Assembly (NCBI RefSeq): GCF_000299935.1
Contig: NZ_AMRL01000018.1
Span: 1 to 64,000 of the forward strand
DNA from: Oceanibaculum indicum P24
GTDB lineage: Bacteria; Pseudomonadota; Alphaproteobacteria; Oceanibaculales; Oceanibaculaceae
Direction of reading: 5' to 3'
Length of the DNA: 64,000 nucleotides
Position numbers and translations under genes: made by a program. The notes below the pieces were generated by a model, which searched no databases, was not told the origin of the DNA, and worked only from the letters and a program-made list of their open reading frames with translations. How positions within the stretch are numbered: the stretch's first letter is position 1; each line of letters opens with the position of its first letter. Of this stretch, positions 35,092 to 43,152 are shown one piece after another.

Positions 35092-37938
35092 TCAAACCCC
35101 GATGACATCGCGCCAGTGCTTGTACATGGCGCGGATCGCGGATTCCGAAATCAGCGTGTCGGCGGTTCCGGTCGCCGTGCCGGGGTCGAGCGCCACCAGA
35201 TGCTCGCCGCCCGGCACATGCTTCATGCCGTCCTGCACGAACTTCATCGCCTCATTATCCTCCAGCCCCAGGAAGCCGGCCGGCCCCATCAGATTGCCCT
35301 GGCGCAGCCGGTGACGGGTCATCTCCTCGTCATCGCCCTCGAAGCCGAACATGGTCCAGATCATGGTGAACTGGTTCGGCCCTTCCGGCACGATATGGCG
35401 CACGCCCAGCGTGTTCATCTCGCGCTGCACGATCAGGTTCGGCCAGATGGTGGACATGGTGACCGACCAGGGCGAATCGAACTCCGGCACGAAATCCATG
35501 AAGCGCGGCTCTTCCAGCTGCATGCCTTCCTTGTAGGCGCGCATCTCCTTCTTGGCGTCGGCGCTCACATTCTTGCCGTCCGACTTGGCGGAGCACATGG
35601 CGCCGTGCCGTCCGCTGGCATCGCACAGCATCTGCGACTTGTTGCCGGCAACCAGCAGCCCGAAGGTGACCAGGAAGGTGTGCAGCAGCGTCGCGTGATA
35701 CGGGTCCTTCAGATTCTCGTGATAGAGCTTCCAGTTGCCCGGCAGCGTGTTGCGGTAATAGCCCAGCACCACCAGCTTGCGGCCATCGAAGGTGGCGTCG
35801 AATTCGCGCGTCATTTCCGGCCCGAGATAGACGTCGAACGGCTCCATATCCTCGGCATAGGAGGCGAAGATCACCCCGCCGCGCGTGGTGACGGAAAGCT
35901 TACGCGGATGATGGTCGGCGGGGTCGAAATCCGCCGGCATGCCGCCCTTGCCATCGACGCCGCGGCGGAACGGGACACCCGCCAGATTGCCCTTAAGGTC
36001 ATAGGACCATTGATGATAAGGGCAGACGAATTCCTGCACATTGCCGCGCAGTTCGCGGCAGAACTCGGCAGCGCGGTGCGAGCAGCGATTCTCGAAGACA
36101 TTGATGCCGCCTTCCTCGTCGCGTGACACCACCACCGGCACCGGACCGACGAAGGAGCGGGTGAAGTCGCCCGGATTGGGAATTTCGGCTTCCAGCCCGA
36201 CATAGTTCCAGGTGCGGCCCTTGAAGATCTTCTCGACCTCCAGCCCGTAGATATGATCGTCGGTATAGACCCAGTCGGGCACGCGGTTCAGGCCTTCGGC
36301 CGGCCAGACAAACTGCTTCGCCTGAGGGGCAGCCTGCTCCGGCAGGCTCTCCAGCGCACGTTCATAGCCCATGGAACTCTCCTCCTCCTGCTGGTCCAGC
36401 CAGCGCAATCCCCGCAGACCCTCGGCGACATCAGCCCCGGTCTCCAACCGCCGCCGCGCAATGCGGAAGGTCTCCGCATCGCCGAAGATGATGGCGCTGG
36501 CGATGGCACCGTCGCGCTCTGTCAGATAGACCGATTCCGGCTGGCCGATCCCGCCCTGCACCGCCACCCGGTCGCCGGCCTGCGGAATGCCGGCCATCTG
36601 GATATTGAGGCCAAACTGCTCGGTCCAGAACCAGGGCAAGGGCGGCTTCTCCGCCGGCTTTCCCAGCATGGCGCGCGCGGCGGCGCGGCCCTGTGCCTCC
36701 GCATTGGCCCAGCTTTCCAGGCGGATACGCGCACCGGCAACCGCTTCGGGATAGAGCGCGCAATCACCCGCCGCGAAGATATCGGCATCCGAGGTGCGGC
36801 AGGCCGTGTCGATAACGATGCCGCCCGATTGCACGGACAGGCCGGCCTGTTCCGCCAGCTCCGTATTGGCGATGGCGCCGATGCCGGCGACGACTAGATC
36901 GGCGGTCAGATCGCCGCCATCGGCGAAGGCCAGCGTCGTCCCCGCACCGTTGCGGCGGATCGCCTCGATCTTCGTGTCCAGCCGAAAGGCAACGCCCTTC
37001 GATTCGGCCAGCTTCTGGAAAGCTTGCCCCAGCGCCGGCGGCAGGATGCGCGACATCAGCGCCGGCTCACGCTCGATCACCGTGACGTCCAGCCCCTTCT
37101 CGCGCGCGACCGAGGCAATCTCCAGCCCGATGAAGCCGCCGCCGATCAGCGCCAGGCTGCGCGCCCGCGACAGGGCCGTACCGATGGCCTGTGCGTCCTC
37201 CAGCGTGCGCAGATAGAGCACGCCATCGCCGCTTCCGTCTGGCAGCGTCCGCGCCCGCGCACCGGTGGCAATCAGCAACCGATCATAGGGCAACGTCTCG
37301 CCGGTCGAGAGCGTCACCGATTTCGCCTTGCGGTCGATGGTGCTGGCGCGCGTACCGGTGCGCAGATCGACGTCTAGCACATCGAACTCGGCCGGCTTCA
37401 GCACGGCGCAATCGGCGGCACCGGCCTTGCCCAGCAGCACCTCCTTGGACAGCGGCGGCCGTTCGTAGGGGCGATGCCCCTCCTCCGCGATCATGACGAT
37501 ACGGCCGGTGAAGCCCTCGCCGCGCAGATGCTGCGCCGTGCGGCAGCCGGCCTGACCGCCGCCGATAATGACGAAACTCCGGTGATCCTGTGACAGCCCT
37601 GCCTTCGGTGCCTCAACTTCAACGGCGGGCGCCTCCAGATCGACGAAGATGTCGTCGCCCTCGCGCTTCACCTGATAGGTGGCGAGCCGTCCGGTGACCG
37701 GGGCGCATTGTGCCTTGCCGGTGCGGATATCGAACTGGCCCTGATGCAGCGGGCATTCGATGCAGCCATCCTCGACATAGCCCTCCGACAGGAAGGCGAA
37801 CTGGTGGGTGCAGATATTGTGGGTGGCATACACCACGCCATCGAGCAGATAGAGGGCGACCGCTGTGCCGGCGACATCGACGCCGATGACACCGCCTTCC
37901 TTCAGATCGTCGAATGACGCTGCGCGCAGCCAGCCCAT
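35092..37938 (-). CDS. Single-ORF Rieske ferredoxin - ferredoxin reductase - ring-hydroxylating oxygenase alpha subunit
   Basis: One frame of about 948 residues joins three proteins that are normally separate. Residues 1-105 are a Rieske ferredoxin (CTHQF and CIECPLH). Residues 120-510 are a BphA4-like reductase with VIIGGGQAGC, ALIGGGFIGLE and AAGDCALYPE. Residues 523-948 are an oxygenase alpha subunit with NRCSHRAAEFC and VCPYHQWSYD for the cluster, and NLKDPYHATLLH for the iron (D-x2-H-x4-H). The last part resembles salicylate 5-hydroxylase-type large subunits. No stop separates reductase and alpha part, but a strong ribosome site precedes Met523, so a free alpha subunit is probable as well. 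An assembly error that removed a stop codon is an alternative. The start at 37938 is uncertain. Confidence 0.85.
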   Translation of the reverse strand: MGWLRAASFDDLKEGGVIGVDVAGTAVALYLLDGVVYATHNICTHQFAFLSEGYVEDGCIECPLHQGQFDIRTGKAQCAPVTGRLATYQVKREGDDIFVDLEAPAVEVEAPKAGLSQDHRSFVIIGGGQAGCRTAQHLRGEGFTGRIVMIAEEGHRPYERPPLSKEVLLGKAGAADCAVLKPAEFDVLDVDLRTGTRASTIDRKAKSVTLSTGETLPYDRLLIATGARARTLPDGSGDGVLYLRTLEDAQAIGTALSRARSLALIGGGFIGLEIASVAREKGLDVTVIEREPALMSRILPPALGQAFQKLAESKGVAFRLDTKIEAIRRNGAGTTLAFADGGDLTADLVVAGIGAIANTELAEQAGLSVQSGGIVIDTACRTSDADIFAAGDCALYPEAVAGARIRLESWANAEAQGRAAARAMLGKPAEKPPLPWFWTEQFGLNIQMAGIPQAGDRVAVQGGIGQPESVYLTERDGAIASAIIFGDAETFRIARRRLETGADVAEGLRGLRWLDQQEEESSMGYERALESLPEQAAPQAKQFVWPAEGLNRVPDWVYTDDHIYGLEVEKIFKGRTWNYVGLEAEIPNPGDFTRSFVGPVPVVVSRDEEGGINVFENRCSHRAAEFCRELRGNVQEFVCPYHQWSYDLKGNLAGVPFRRGVDGKGGMPADFDPADHHPRKLSVTTRGGVIFASYAEDMEPFDVYLGPEMTREFDATFDGRKLVVLGYYRNTLPGNWKLYHENLKDPYHATLLHTFLVTFGLLVAGNKSQMLCDASGRHGAMCSAKSDGKNVSADAKKEMRAYKEGMQLEEPRFMDFVPEFDSPWSVTMSTIWPNLIVQREMNTLGVRHIVPEGPNQFTMIWTMFGFEGDDEEMTRHRLRQGNLMGPAGFLGLEDNEAMKFVQDGMKHVPGGEHLVALDPGTATGTADTLISESAIRAMYKHWRDVIGV
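36370..36388 (-). promoter_or_regulatory. Internal Shine-Dalgarno and in-frame ATG for the oxygenase alpha subunit
   Basis: GGAGGAGGAGAG occupies 36377-36388 and an in-frame ATG follows at 36370-36372. The distance is near optimal. It encodes Glu-Glu-Glu-Ser within the long frame, directly at the domain boundary. Starting here gives 426 residues, the usual length of a free alpha subunit. Confidence 0.75.
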
Positions 37939-37972
37939 CTCTTCAAGCCCGTCCTGCCGTGACAATAAGATC

Positions 37973-38019
37973 AGTATGCCGCCTATTTTTGGTCCCATCA
38001 AGCGGCGCATGCGGCACGG
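37973..38019. promoter_or_regulatory. ATGCCGCCTAT motif and related copy upstream of the Rieske operon
   Basis: ATGCCGCCTAT at about 37976-37986 is identical to the 11-base core before the MarR gene (33874-33884). A second copy, CATGCGGCAC, lies at 38009-38018. Both sit between the Rieske operon and the divergent monooxygenase-like gene, which suggests shared control. Confidence 0.45.
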
Positions 38020-38089
38020 TCTTTACGCCACAAATATATTCAGTGTACCGTCCTATTTAACGCGACACCGACCAGCAGGAGGCATCAGC

Positions 38090-38461
38090 ATGGCCCAGGA
38101 ACCCCTGGCGACGAAGGGCAATTTCCTTCACATCTACGATTTCCGCATCAAGCCGGGCACCGAGGCCGAATTCATCCGGCTGTTCGAGGAATTCGACTAT
38201 TCCGACGGCAATCCGATGCACAAGAGCTGGGCCCAGGTGAAGGACGGCGTGCTGTGCCGCGACACAGAGGACCCGTTGCGCTTCTTCCTGATCGCCGAAT
38301 GGTCGGACATCAAGGAACATGCGGCGATCCGCAAGATCCTGGCGGAAGAGATCAAGCCGGAATTCATCAAGTTCATCGAGGGCGGCAAGTTCATCCCGAA
38401 ATATGTCGAGGTCGTCTCCTCCACGCCCGAGGAAATCCTGAACAAGGCGGCGGGGGAGTAG
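38090..38461 (+). CDS. Antibiotic-biosynthesis-monooxygenase-like (ABM-fold) small protein
   Basis: A 123-residue protein with a probable dimeric alpha-beta barrel (ABM) fold. FLHIYDFRIKPGTEAEFIRLFEEF and the later FFLIAEWSDIKEHAAIRKIL match strands and helices of that group. ABM proteins include quinol monooxygenases and small accessory enzymes of aromatic degradation. Activity here is unproven. ATG at 38090 is preceded by AGGAGGCATCAGC. It is divergent from the Rieske operon and shares its control region, so it may act on the hydroxylated product. Confidence 0.7.
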   Translation: MAQEPLATKGNFLHIYDFRIKPGTEAEFIRLFEEFDYSDGNPMHKSWAQVKDGVLCRDTEDPLRFFLIAEWSDIKEHAAIRKILAEEIKPEFIKFIEGGKFIPKYVEVVSSTPEEILNKAAGE

Positions 38462-38490
38462 GCATAGCGCTTTCTTATTGCCAGCAATGT

Positions 38491-38622
38491 CCTTCGAGAC
38501 GCGCACACCCAAGAAGGGCGCGCGCTCCTCAGGACGAGGTCATTGTTGGAATACTGACGGCGCCACCTGGTGACCTCATGCTGAGGAGGCGTCCAAGCCC
38601 GTCTTGGACGCCGTCTCGAAGC
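38491..38622. repeat. Inverted pair of a second palindrome family
   Basis: The outer left edge is CTTCGAGACG and the inner left edge CTCCTCAGGACGAGGTC. The right half repeats these inverted: GACCTCATGCTGAGGAG and CGTCTCGAAG. The right half contains a perfect hairpin GGCGTCCAAG-CCCGT-CTTGGACGCC. The left hairpin is imperfect. Layout matches the first family but the sequence is unrelated. Confidence 0.8.
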
Positions 38623-38658
38623 ATAGGGCGGCGTGTCCACCCCATCACAGCCTTCCTC

Positions 38659-39063
38659 TCACAGCGTCGAGTAGGTCGCCCGGCCGATGGCGAGCAGCAC
38701 GCCGGCCTCGTTGAACACATCGACATCGGCGATACCCACGCTCTTGCCGTTGCGGCGAACCTTCGCCACAGCGACCAGGTCGGTGTCGATGGCCGGGCGC
38801 AGGTAATCTACGCGGAAATTCACCGTCGGCAGCGGCTTGCCGACCAGATAGGCCAGTGCGAAGTCGCCGACCGTGTCGATGACGGCGGCGATCGGTCCGC
38901 CATGCCACTGGCCGGTACCTGCCTCGCGCGCCATTTCCGGCCGCATTGGCGCACGCACCGTCAGCTCCTGCGTGGCGGTATCCAGCTTCACCACCTTCAG
39001 CCCCAGGAAGGCGATGAAGGGAGAGGAATCGAAGATCGCCTGGATATCGGTGTCATTCATCAT
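38659..39063 (-). CDS. PaaI-family hotdog-fold thioesterase
   Basis: A 134-residue hotdog protein. The signature is QWHGGPIAAVIDTVGDFALAYL, where the HGG and the following acidic residue mark the PaaI/YdiI thioesterase group, and TVNFRVDYLRPAIDTDLVAVAKV is the second strand set. It should hydrolyse an acyl- or aryl-CoA. The start ATGATG at 39058-39063 overlaps the DadA stop (ATGA), so it is translationally coupled to the D-amino-acid dehydrogenase. The functional link between the two is not obvious. Confidence 0.85.
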   Translation of the reverse strand: MMNDTDIQAIFDSSPFIAFLGLKVVKLDTATQELTVRAPMRPEMAREAGTGQWHGGPIAAVIDTVGDFALAYLVGKPLPTVNFRVDYLRPAIDTDLVAVAKVRRNGKSVGIADVDVFNEAGVLLAIGRATYSTL

Positions 39064-40307
39064 GGCATCACCCGCATGCCGGTCAGATCGAGGGCCGGCA
39101 CCTTTCCGGCGATGAGGTCGGCGGTCACCCGCGCCGAGCCCGGCGCCATGGTCCAGCCGATATGGCCATGGCCGGTATTGAACCACATGTTGCGGTAGCG
39201 CCCGGCGCCGAAGATCGGCGTACCCTCCGGCGTCATCGGCCTGAGGCCCGCCCAGTAGAAGGGCTGCGAATAATCCGCCCCGTCCGGATAGATATCCTGC
39301 ACCGCCTTAAGCATGTGGGTGTAGTCGGAGGGCTGGTGGCTCTTGTTATAGCCGGCGAATTCCGCCGTCGCCGTGACCCTCATCCGGTCGCCGAAGCGCG
39401 CATAGGCAACCAGATTATCCTCGTCCACCCCGCCCACCGTCGGCGGGTTGTTGCGGCCGCCAATCGGCATCGTCACCGAATAGCCCTTGATCGGATAGAT
39501 CGGCAGCGTCACGCCCAGCTGCTTTGAGAGGCGCGGGCCGAATACGCCCAGGCTGAACACGAAACCATCCGCCTCGATGCGGCCGGTCGAGGTGCGCACG
39601 GCGGTAACCTTGTCACCCTCGGTGTCGAAGCCCTGGATCTCGCTGCCAAAGACGAACTTCACCCCCTGGGCCTCGCAATATTTCGCCAGATTCTGGGTGA
39701 ACACCCGGGCATCGCCGCTCTCGTCCGAAGGGCAGTAGATGGCACCGGCGAATTTATGCTTCACCGGCTCCAGCGCAGGGTCGATCTTCGCCGCCTCGTC
39801 CGGCGTGATGGCGCGCAGTTCCAGCCCCTCCTCGCTGAGGATGCGGGTGTTGGCGCTGCCGCGCGCGAAGCTCTCCGGCGTGCGGTAGAGATAGAGCAGA
39901 CCGCCAGTTACGCCGTGATACTCGATCTTCGTTTCGGCAGCGATACGGTGTAACTGCTCTTGCGAGTACATGCACAGCCGCACCTTGCGCTTGGTGTTGA
40001 TGCGGGTCTTCTCCGCCGTGCAGTTCTGCAGGAATTTCAACGACCAGAGCCAGAGATTCGGGTCAAGGCTGGGCTTGAAGCGCAACGCCTGCCCTTCCTG
40101 GAACAGTGACTTCAGCAGAATCTTCGGCGCCTTGGGCGAGGCCCAGGTATAGGCATGCCCTGGCGAGAACAGGCCGGCATTGGCAAAGCTGGTTTCCGAC
40201 GCCGGCTCGTCCAGCCGGTCGATGACCGTCACCTCATGCCCATCCTTCATCAGCTCATAAGCTGTCGAGACGCCGATGACGCCCGCGCCCAGTACCGCTA
40301 TCCGCAT
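39060..40307 (-). CDS. dadA: D-amino acid dehydrogenase (DadA family, FAD-dependent)
   Basis: A 415-residue DAO-family flavoprotein. The dinucleotide motif is MRIAVLGAGVIGVSTAYEL at the N-terminus. The segment ASETSFANAGLFSPGHAYTW is typical of DadA. The C-terminal FAD region is FNTGHGHIGWTMAPGSA, closely resembling DadA. It oxidises D-amino acids to 2-oxo acids at the membrane and feeds electrons to the quinone pool. It leads a two-gene operon with a thioesterase and is divergent from a GntR regulator, which probably controls it. Small differences from E. coli DadA leave the precise substrate open. Confidence 0.9.
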   Translation of the reverse strand: MRIAVLGAGVIGVSTAYELMKDGHEVTVIDRLDEPASETSFANAGLFSPGHAYTWASPKAPKILLKSLFQEGQALRFKPSLDPNLWLWSLKFLQNCTAEKTRINTKRKVRLCMYSQEQLHRIAAETKIEYHGVTGGLLYLYRTPESFARGSANTRILSEEGLELRAITPDEAAKIDPALEPVKHKFAGAIYCPSDESGDARVFTQNLAKYCEAQGVKFVFGSEIQGFDTEGDKVTAVRTSTGRIEADGFVFSLGVFGPRLSKQLGVTLPIYPIKGYSVTMPIGGRNNPPTVGGVDEDNLVAYARFGDRMRVTATAEFAGYNKSHQPSDYTHMLKAVQDIYPDGADYSQPFYWAGLRPMTPEGTPIFGAGRYRNMWFNTGHGHIGWTMAPGSARVTADLIAGKVPALDLTGMRVMP

Positions 40308-40400
40308 AAGCCTTCCCTCGCCTCTTCTTTTCTCGTTCGGTCACAGATTGTTCCGGCCCGCCTTTGCACTACCTCGGATGGGCGGGCACAAGACAGTCTT

Positions 40401-40420
40401 GTCGACACAAGTGTATCCAT
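40401..40420. promoter_or_regulatory. Candidate GntR operator between dadA and gntR genes
   Basis: AAGTGTATCCAT at 40409-40420 has an 11-base match, inverted, to TGGATACACTT at 44336-44346 upstream of the TRAP genes. GTCGACAC lies alongside. FCD-type GntR proteins often bind sites of this size. The 179-bp gap holds both promoters. Confidence 0.45.
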
Positions 40421-40486
40421 CCATGCATTATTGAACTTGAGTGCGGGACGGTCTATAGGGAGCGCCCGAATTTTGGAGGAAGCGCA

Positions 40487-41215
40487 ATGAACAACCGGAT
40501 CGGCGGCAATCCGGACTTTTCTTCCGCCCCGCTGAAGAGCATCCGGGCGGCCGACAGCGTTAATCGCGTCTATCAGGAAATCAAGGAACTGGCCGTCGAA
40601 TACCGGTTCCGGCCCGGCCAGAAGGTGAACGAGGTCGATCTGGCCGAGAAGCTGGGTGTCAGCCGCACGCCGGTCCGTGAGGCGCTGAACCGGCTGGTGC
40701 GCGACGGCTTCATGAGCTTCGTCCCGAACAAGGGTTTCTTCGCGCGCGAACTGTCCGCCGACACGGTGCGCCAGCTTTACGAACTGCGCGCGGCAATTGA
40801 GTGCGCCGCCTACAAGCTGGCCTGCACCCGCGCGACCGACCGCGAGATCGAGGACGCGGTGCGCCCGTGGGAAATCGCGACGGACCCGGCGACCGGTTTT
40901 TCGCAGACCCGGATGGCGGAGGCGGACGAAGCGTTCCACATGGCGGTGGCACGGCTGTCCAAGAACCCCGAGATGATTGACGCGCTGGAGCGGATCAATG
41001 CGCGCATCCGCTTCTTCCGCCGCACCGACATGGAAACCCAGCCGCGCCGCCAGGAAACCTTCGGCCAGCATGCCCGTATCATCGAGCATCTGCGCCGGCG
41101 CGAACCGGAGGCCGGCGCGCCGATCCTGGAACAGCATGTGACCCTGAGCTCCGCTCACGCGATCCTCGTCACCAAGGAGGTTATCGCCCGCATCTTCCTC
41201 GGCCCCGCTGCCTGA
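40487..41215 (+). CDS. GntR-family transcriptional regulator, FCD (FadR-like) subgroup
   Basis: A 242-residue regulator. The N-terminal winged helix contains RPGQKVNEVDLAEKLGVSRTPVREALNRLVRDGFMSF, with the GntR recognition helix SRTPVREALNRL. The C-terminal all-helical FCD domain has LYELRAAIECAAYKLA and ADEAFHMAVARLSKN, including metal-binding His positions. It likely senses a carboxylate or amino acid. ATG at 40487 has TTGGAGGA upstream. Flanked by dadA (divergent) and the TRAP genes (convergent), it is the probable regulator of both, supported by a shared motif. Confidence 0.92.
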   Translation: MNNRIGGNPDFSSAPLKSIRAADSVNRVYQEIKELAVEYRFRPGQKVNEVDLAEKLGVSRTPVREALNRLVRDGFMSFVPNKGFFARELSADTVRQLYELRAAIECAAYKLACTRATDREIEDAVRPWEIATDPATGFSQTRMAEADEAFHMAVARLSKNPEMIDALERINARIRFFRRTDMETQPRRQETFGQHARIIEHLRRREPEAGAPILEQHVTLSSAHAILVTKEVIARIFLGPAA

Positions 41216-41239
41216 CTCTCCCCTCGCCCCCAACTGGCC

Positions 41240-42559
41240 CTATCGCAGCACCACCGGCAGCCACAGCGCCAGCGATGGCCAGAAATAGACCAGCACACCG
41301 GTCAGCAGCTGGCAGGCGACGAAGGGGATCACGCCTTTGTACATCTCTATCGTCCGGAAATCCGGCGGGGCGATGCCACGCAGATAGAAGATCGACGGCG
41401 CCATCGGCGGGGTAACGTAGGATGTCTGGATCATCACGATCACCAGGATCGCGAACCACAGCGGATCGATCCCTGCCGGTGCCAGGAACGGCATGAACAG
41501 CGGGATGCAGATCAGCACGACCGATACCCAGTCCAGCAGCGCGCCCATCACGAAGACGATGCCGAGGAACAGCAGCAGCAGGCCGGTCGGGCCGAAATCC
41601 AGCGCCCGCACCAGGTCGGTCACCAGCATGCCGCCGCCCTGCAGGCGGAAGACGCTGGTGAACATGGTGCCGCCGACGACGATCAGCAGGATCATCGAGG
41701 TGATGACCACCGTCTTGTAAGCAGCGCCCCAAAGCCCCTTCCAGGTGAAGTCCCGGTAGATGACGTTCAGCAGCACGGCCCCCGCAGCACCGACAGCGGC
41801 AGCCTCGGTGACTGCCGCGATGCCGGCCAGGATAGAGCCGACGACGGCGCAGATCAGCAGCAGCGGCGGAATCAGCGCGGTGACCGTCAGCTTCAGCTTC
41901 TCGGACAGCGGCATGTCGAATTCGCTGGGGTCGATCCGCGGTGCAGCCTGTGGACGGATCGTGCAGTAGAGCAGAATCCAGAGGATGAACAGCGCCACCA
42001 TGATGCCGCTCGGGATGATCACGGCCGCCAGCACGTCGCCAACCGGAATCTGCGCCACCGAGGCGTAGATGATGACGACGATGGAGGGCGGGATCATCGT
42101 GCCCAGAGAGCCGCCGGCGCAGATCGTGCCGGAGATCAGCGACTTTTCGTATTTGTTGGCGACCATGGCCGGGATCGCCAGCAGGCCGACCATGACCTCG
42201 ACCGCGCCGACGATGCCGGTGCCGGCGGCAAACACCGCGCACATGCTCATGGCGGCCAGCGCCAGCCCGCCTGGCAGGCGGCCCAGCCACAGCTTCATCA
42301 CCTCGAACACGCGGCGGCCGATGCCGGAATTCTCCAGCACCGCGCCCATGAAGACGAACAGCGGCACGGCGGCCAGCGCGTAGTTGTTCGCCACGCTGCC
42401 GACGAAGCGATAGAGCTGCAGCCCGGCCAGCTCAACGCCGAAGAAGGGAATGGAGAAGGCAACCGCGATCACGATCAGGCTGAGCGATACAGGCATGCCC
42501 AGGAAGATCAGGACGAAGGCAGCCGGGAACATCCAGGCCGCAAGTGGCATGGCGGACAT
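41240..42559 (-). CDS. dctM: TRAP transporter large permease (DctM)
   Basis: A 439-residue DctM subunit with about 12-13 hydrophobic segments. It starts PAAFVLIFLGMPVSLSLIVIA and contains the family landmarks SLGTMIPPSIVVIIYASVAQIPVGD and PPMAPSIFYLRGIAP. It uses the sodium or proton gradient for high-affinity uptake of organic acids or similar solutes. It is the last gene of the dctP-dctQ-dctM set, 12 bp after dctQ. Confidence 0.93.
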   Translation of the reverse strand: MSAMPLAAWMFPAAFVLIFLGMPVSLSLIVIAVAFSIPFFGVELAGLQLYRFVGSVANNYALAAVPLFVFMGAVLENSGIGRRVFEVMKLWLGRLPGGLALAAMSMCAVFAAGTGIVGAVEVMVGLLAIPAMVANKYEKSLISGTICAGGSLGTMIPPSIVVIIYASVAQIPVGDVLAAVIIPSGIMVALFILWILLYCTIRPQAAPRIDPSEFDMPLSEKLKLTVTALIPPLLLICAVVGSILAGIAAVTEAAAVGAAGAVLLNVIYRDFTWKGLWGAAYKTVVITSMILLIVVGGTMFTSVFRLQGGGMLVTDLVRALDFGPTGLLLLFLGIVFVMGALLDWVSVVLICIPLFMPFLAPAGIDPLWFAILVIVMIQTSYVTPPMAPSIFYLRGIAPPDFRTIEMYKGVIPFVACQLLTGVLVYFWPSLALWLPVVLR

Positions 42560-42571
42560 ATTCCGGCCCCC

Positions 42572-43060
42572 TCAGTGTTGCGATGATTGTTCGGCCGGCG
42601 CGAGCACGCGCGCCAGGACCTGAAGCCACAGGGCGGACAGCCCGACGGCCAGCATCAGCCGGAACGGCCAGATCTTGGGCTGCCAGGGGCTGACCGTCTC
42701 GACCTCCCCGCTGACCCAGGCCTTCCAGAATTCGCCCCAGCCGGCATAGGTCACCAGGCTGAGGGCCGGCAGGATAAGACACAGATAGACGGCGATCTCG
42801 ATAACCCGGAACCAACGTTCGGGGATCGCCTTGGAGAAGATATCGATGGAGACATGCTGGTTCAGCCGCAGGGTCATGGCCATCGCCAGGACGAAAACCG
42901 CGCCATTCAGCATGTAGGAAACGTCAAAGGCCCAGACCGTCGGCGCATGGAAGGCATAGCGCGAAATCACCTCGAACATGGTGACGACCACCAGTCCGAA
43001 TGAGGCCAGAACGGCCGCAGCGCAGCAAACGCTGGAAATCCGCCCGATCAATCGAGTCAT
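42572..43060 (-). CDS. dctQ: TRAP transporter small permease (DctQ)
   Basis: A 162-residue protein with four membrane segments (first AAVLASFGLVVVTMFEVISRY). The pattern ISRYAFHAPTVWAFDVSYML and MTLRLNQHVSIDIFSKAIPERW is typical of DctQ. It forms the membrane complex with DctM. A hairpin terminator lies between dctP and this gene. Confidence 0.92.
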   Translation of the reverse strand: MTRLIGRISSVCCAAAVLASFGLVVVTMFEVISRYAFHAPTVWAFDVSYMLNGAVFVLAMAMTLRLNQHVSIDIFSKAIPERWFRVIEIAVYLCLILPALSLVTYAGWGEFWKAWVSGEVETVSPWQPKIWPFRLMLAVGLSALWLQVLARVLAPAEQSSQH

Positions 43061-43110
43061 GAAGCATCCAGGGTAAACGGCAAATCAACGGCAGAAAACC
43101 GCCGGCAAGG

Positions 43111-43144
43111 AAAAGGGCGGCGGCCCGCAACCGGCCCGCCGCCC
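43111..43144 (-). terminator. Terminator/attenuator between dctP and dctQ
   Basis: Arms GGGCGGCGGCCC (43115-43126) and GGCCCGCCGCCC (43133-43144) pair over at least nine bases. On the leftward transcript the stem is followed by TTTTCCTT. It probably lowers permease expression relative to the binding protein, as also seen for the ABC importer. Confidence 0.75.
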
Positions 43145-43152
43145 GCCTTTCG

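Noticed and set aside
37939-38010. Upstream ATG codons for the Rieske fusion
   Set aside because: The extra residues do not look like a ferredoxin start, and the shared operator-like motif would fall inside the coding region. The start is nevertheless uncertain.
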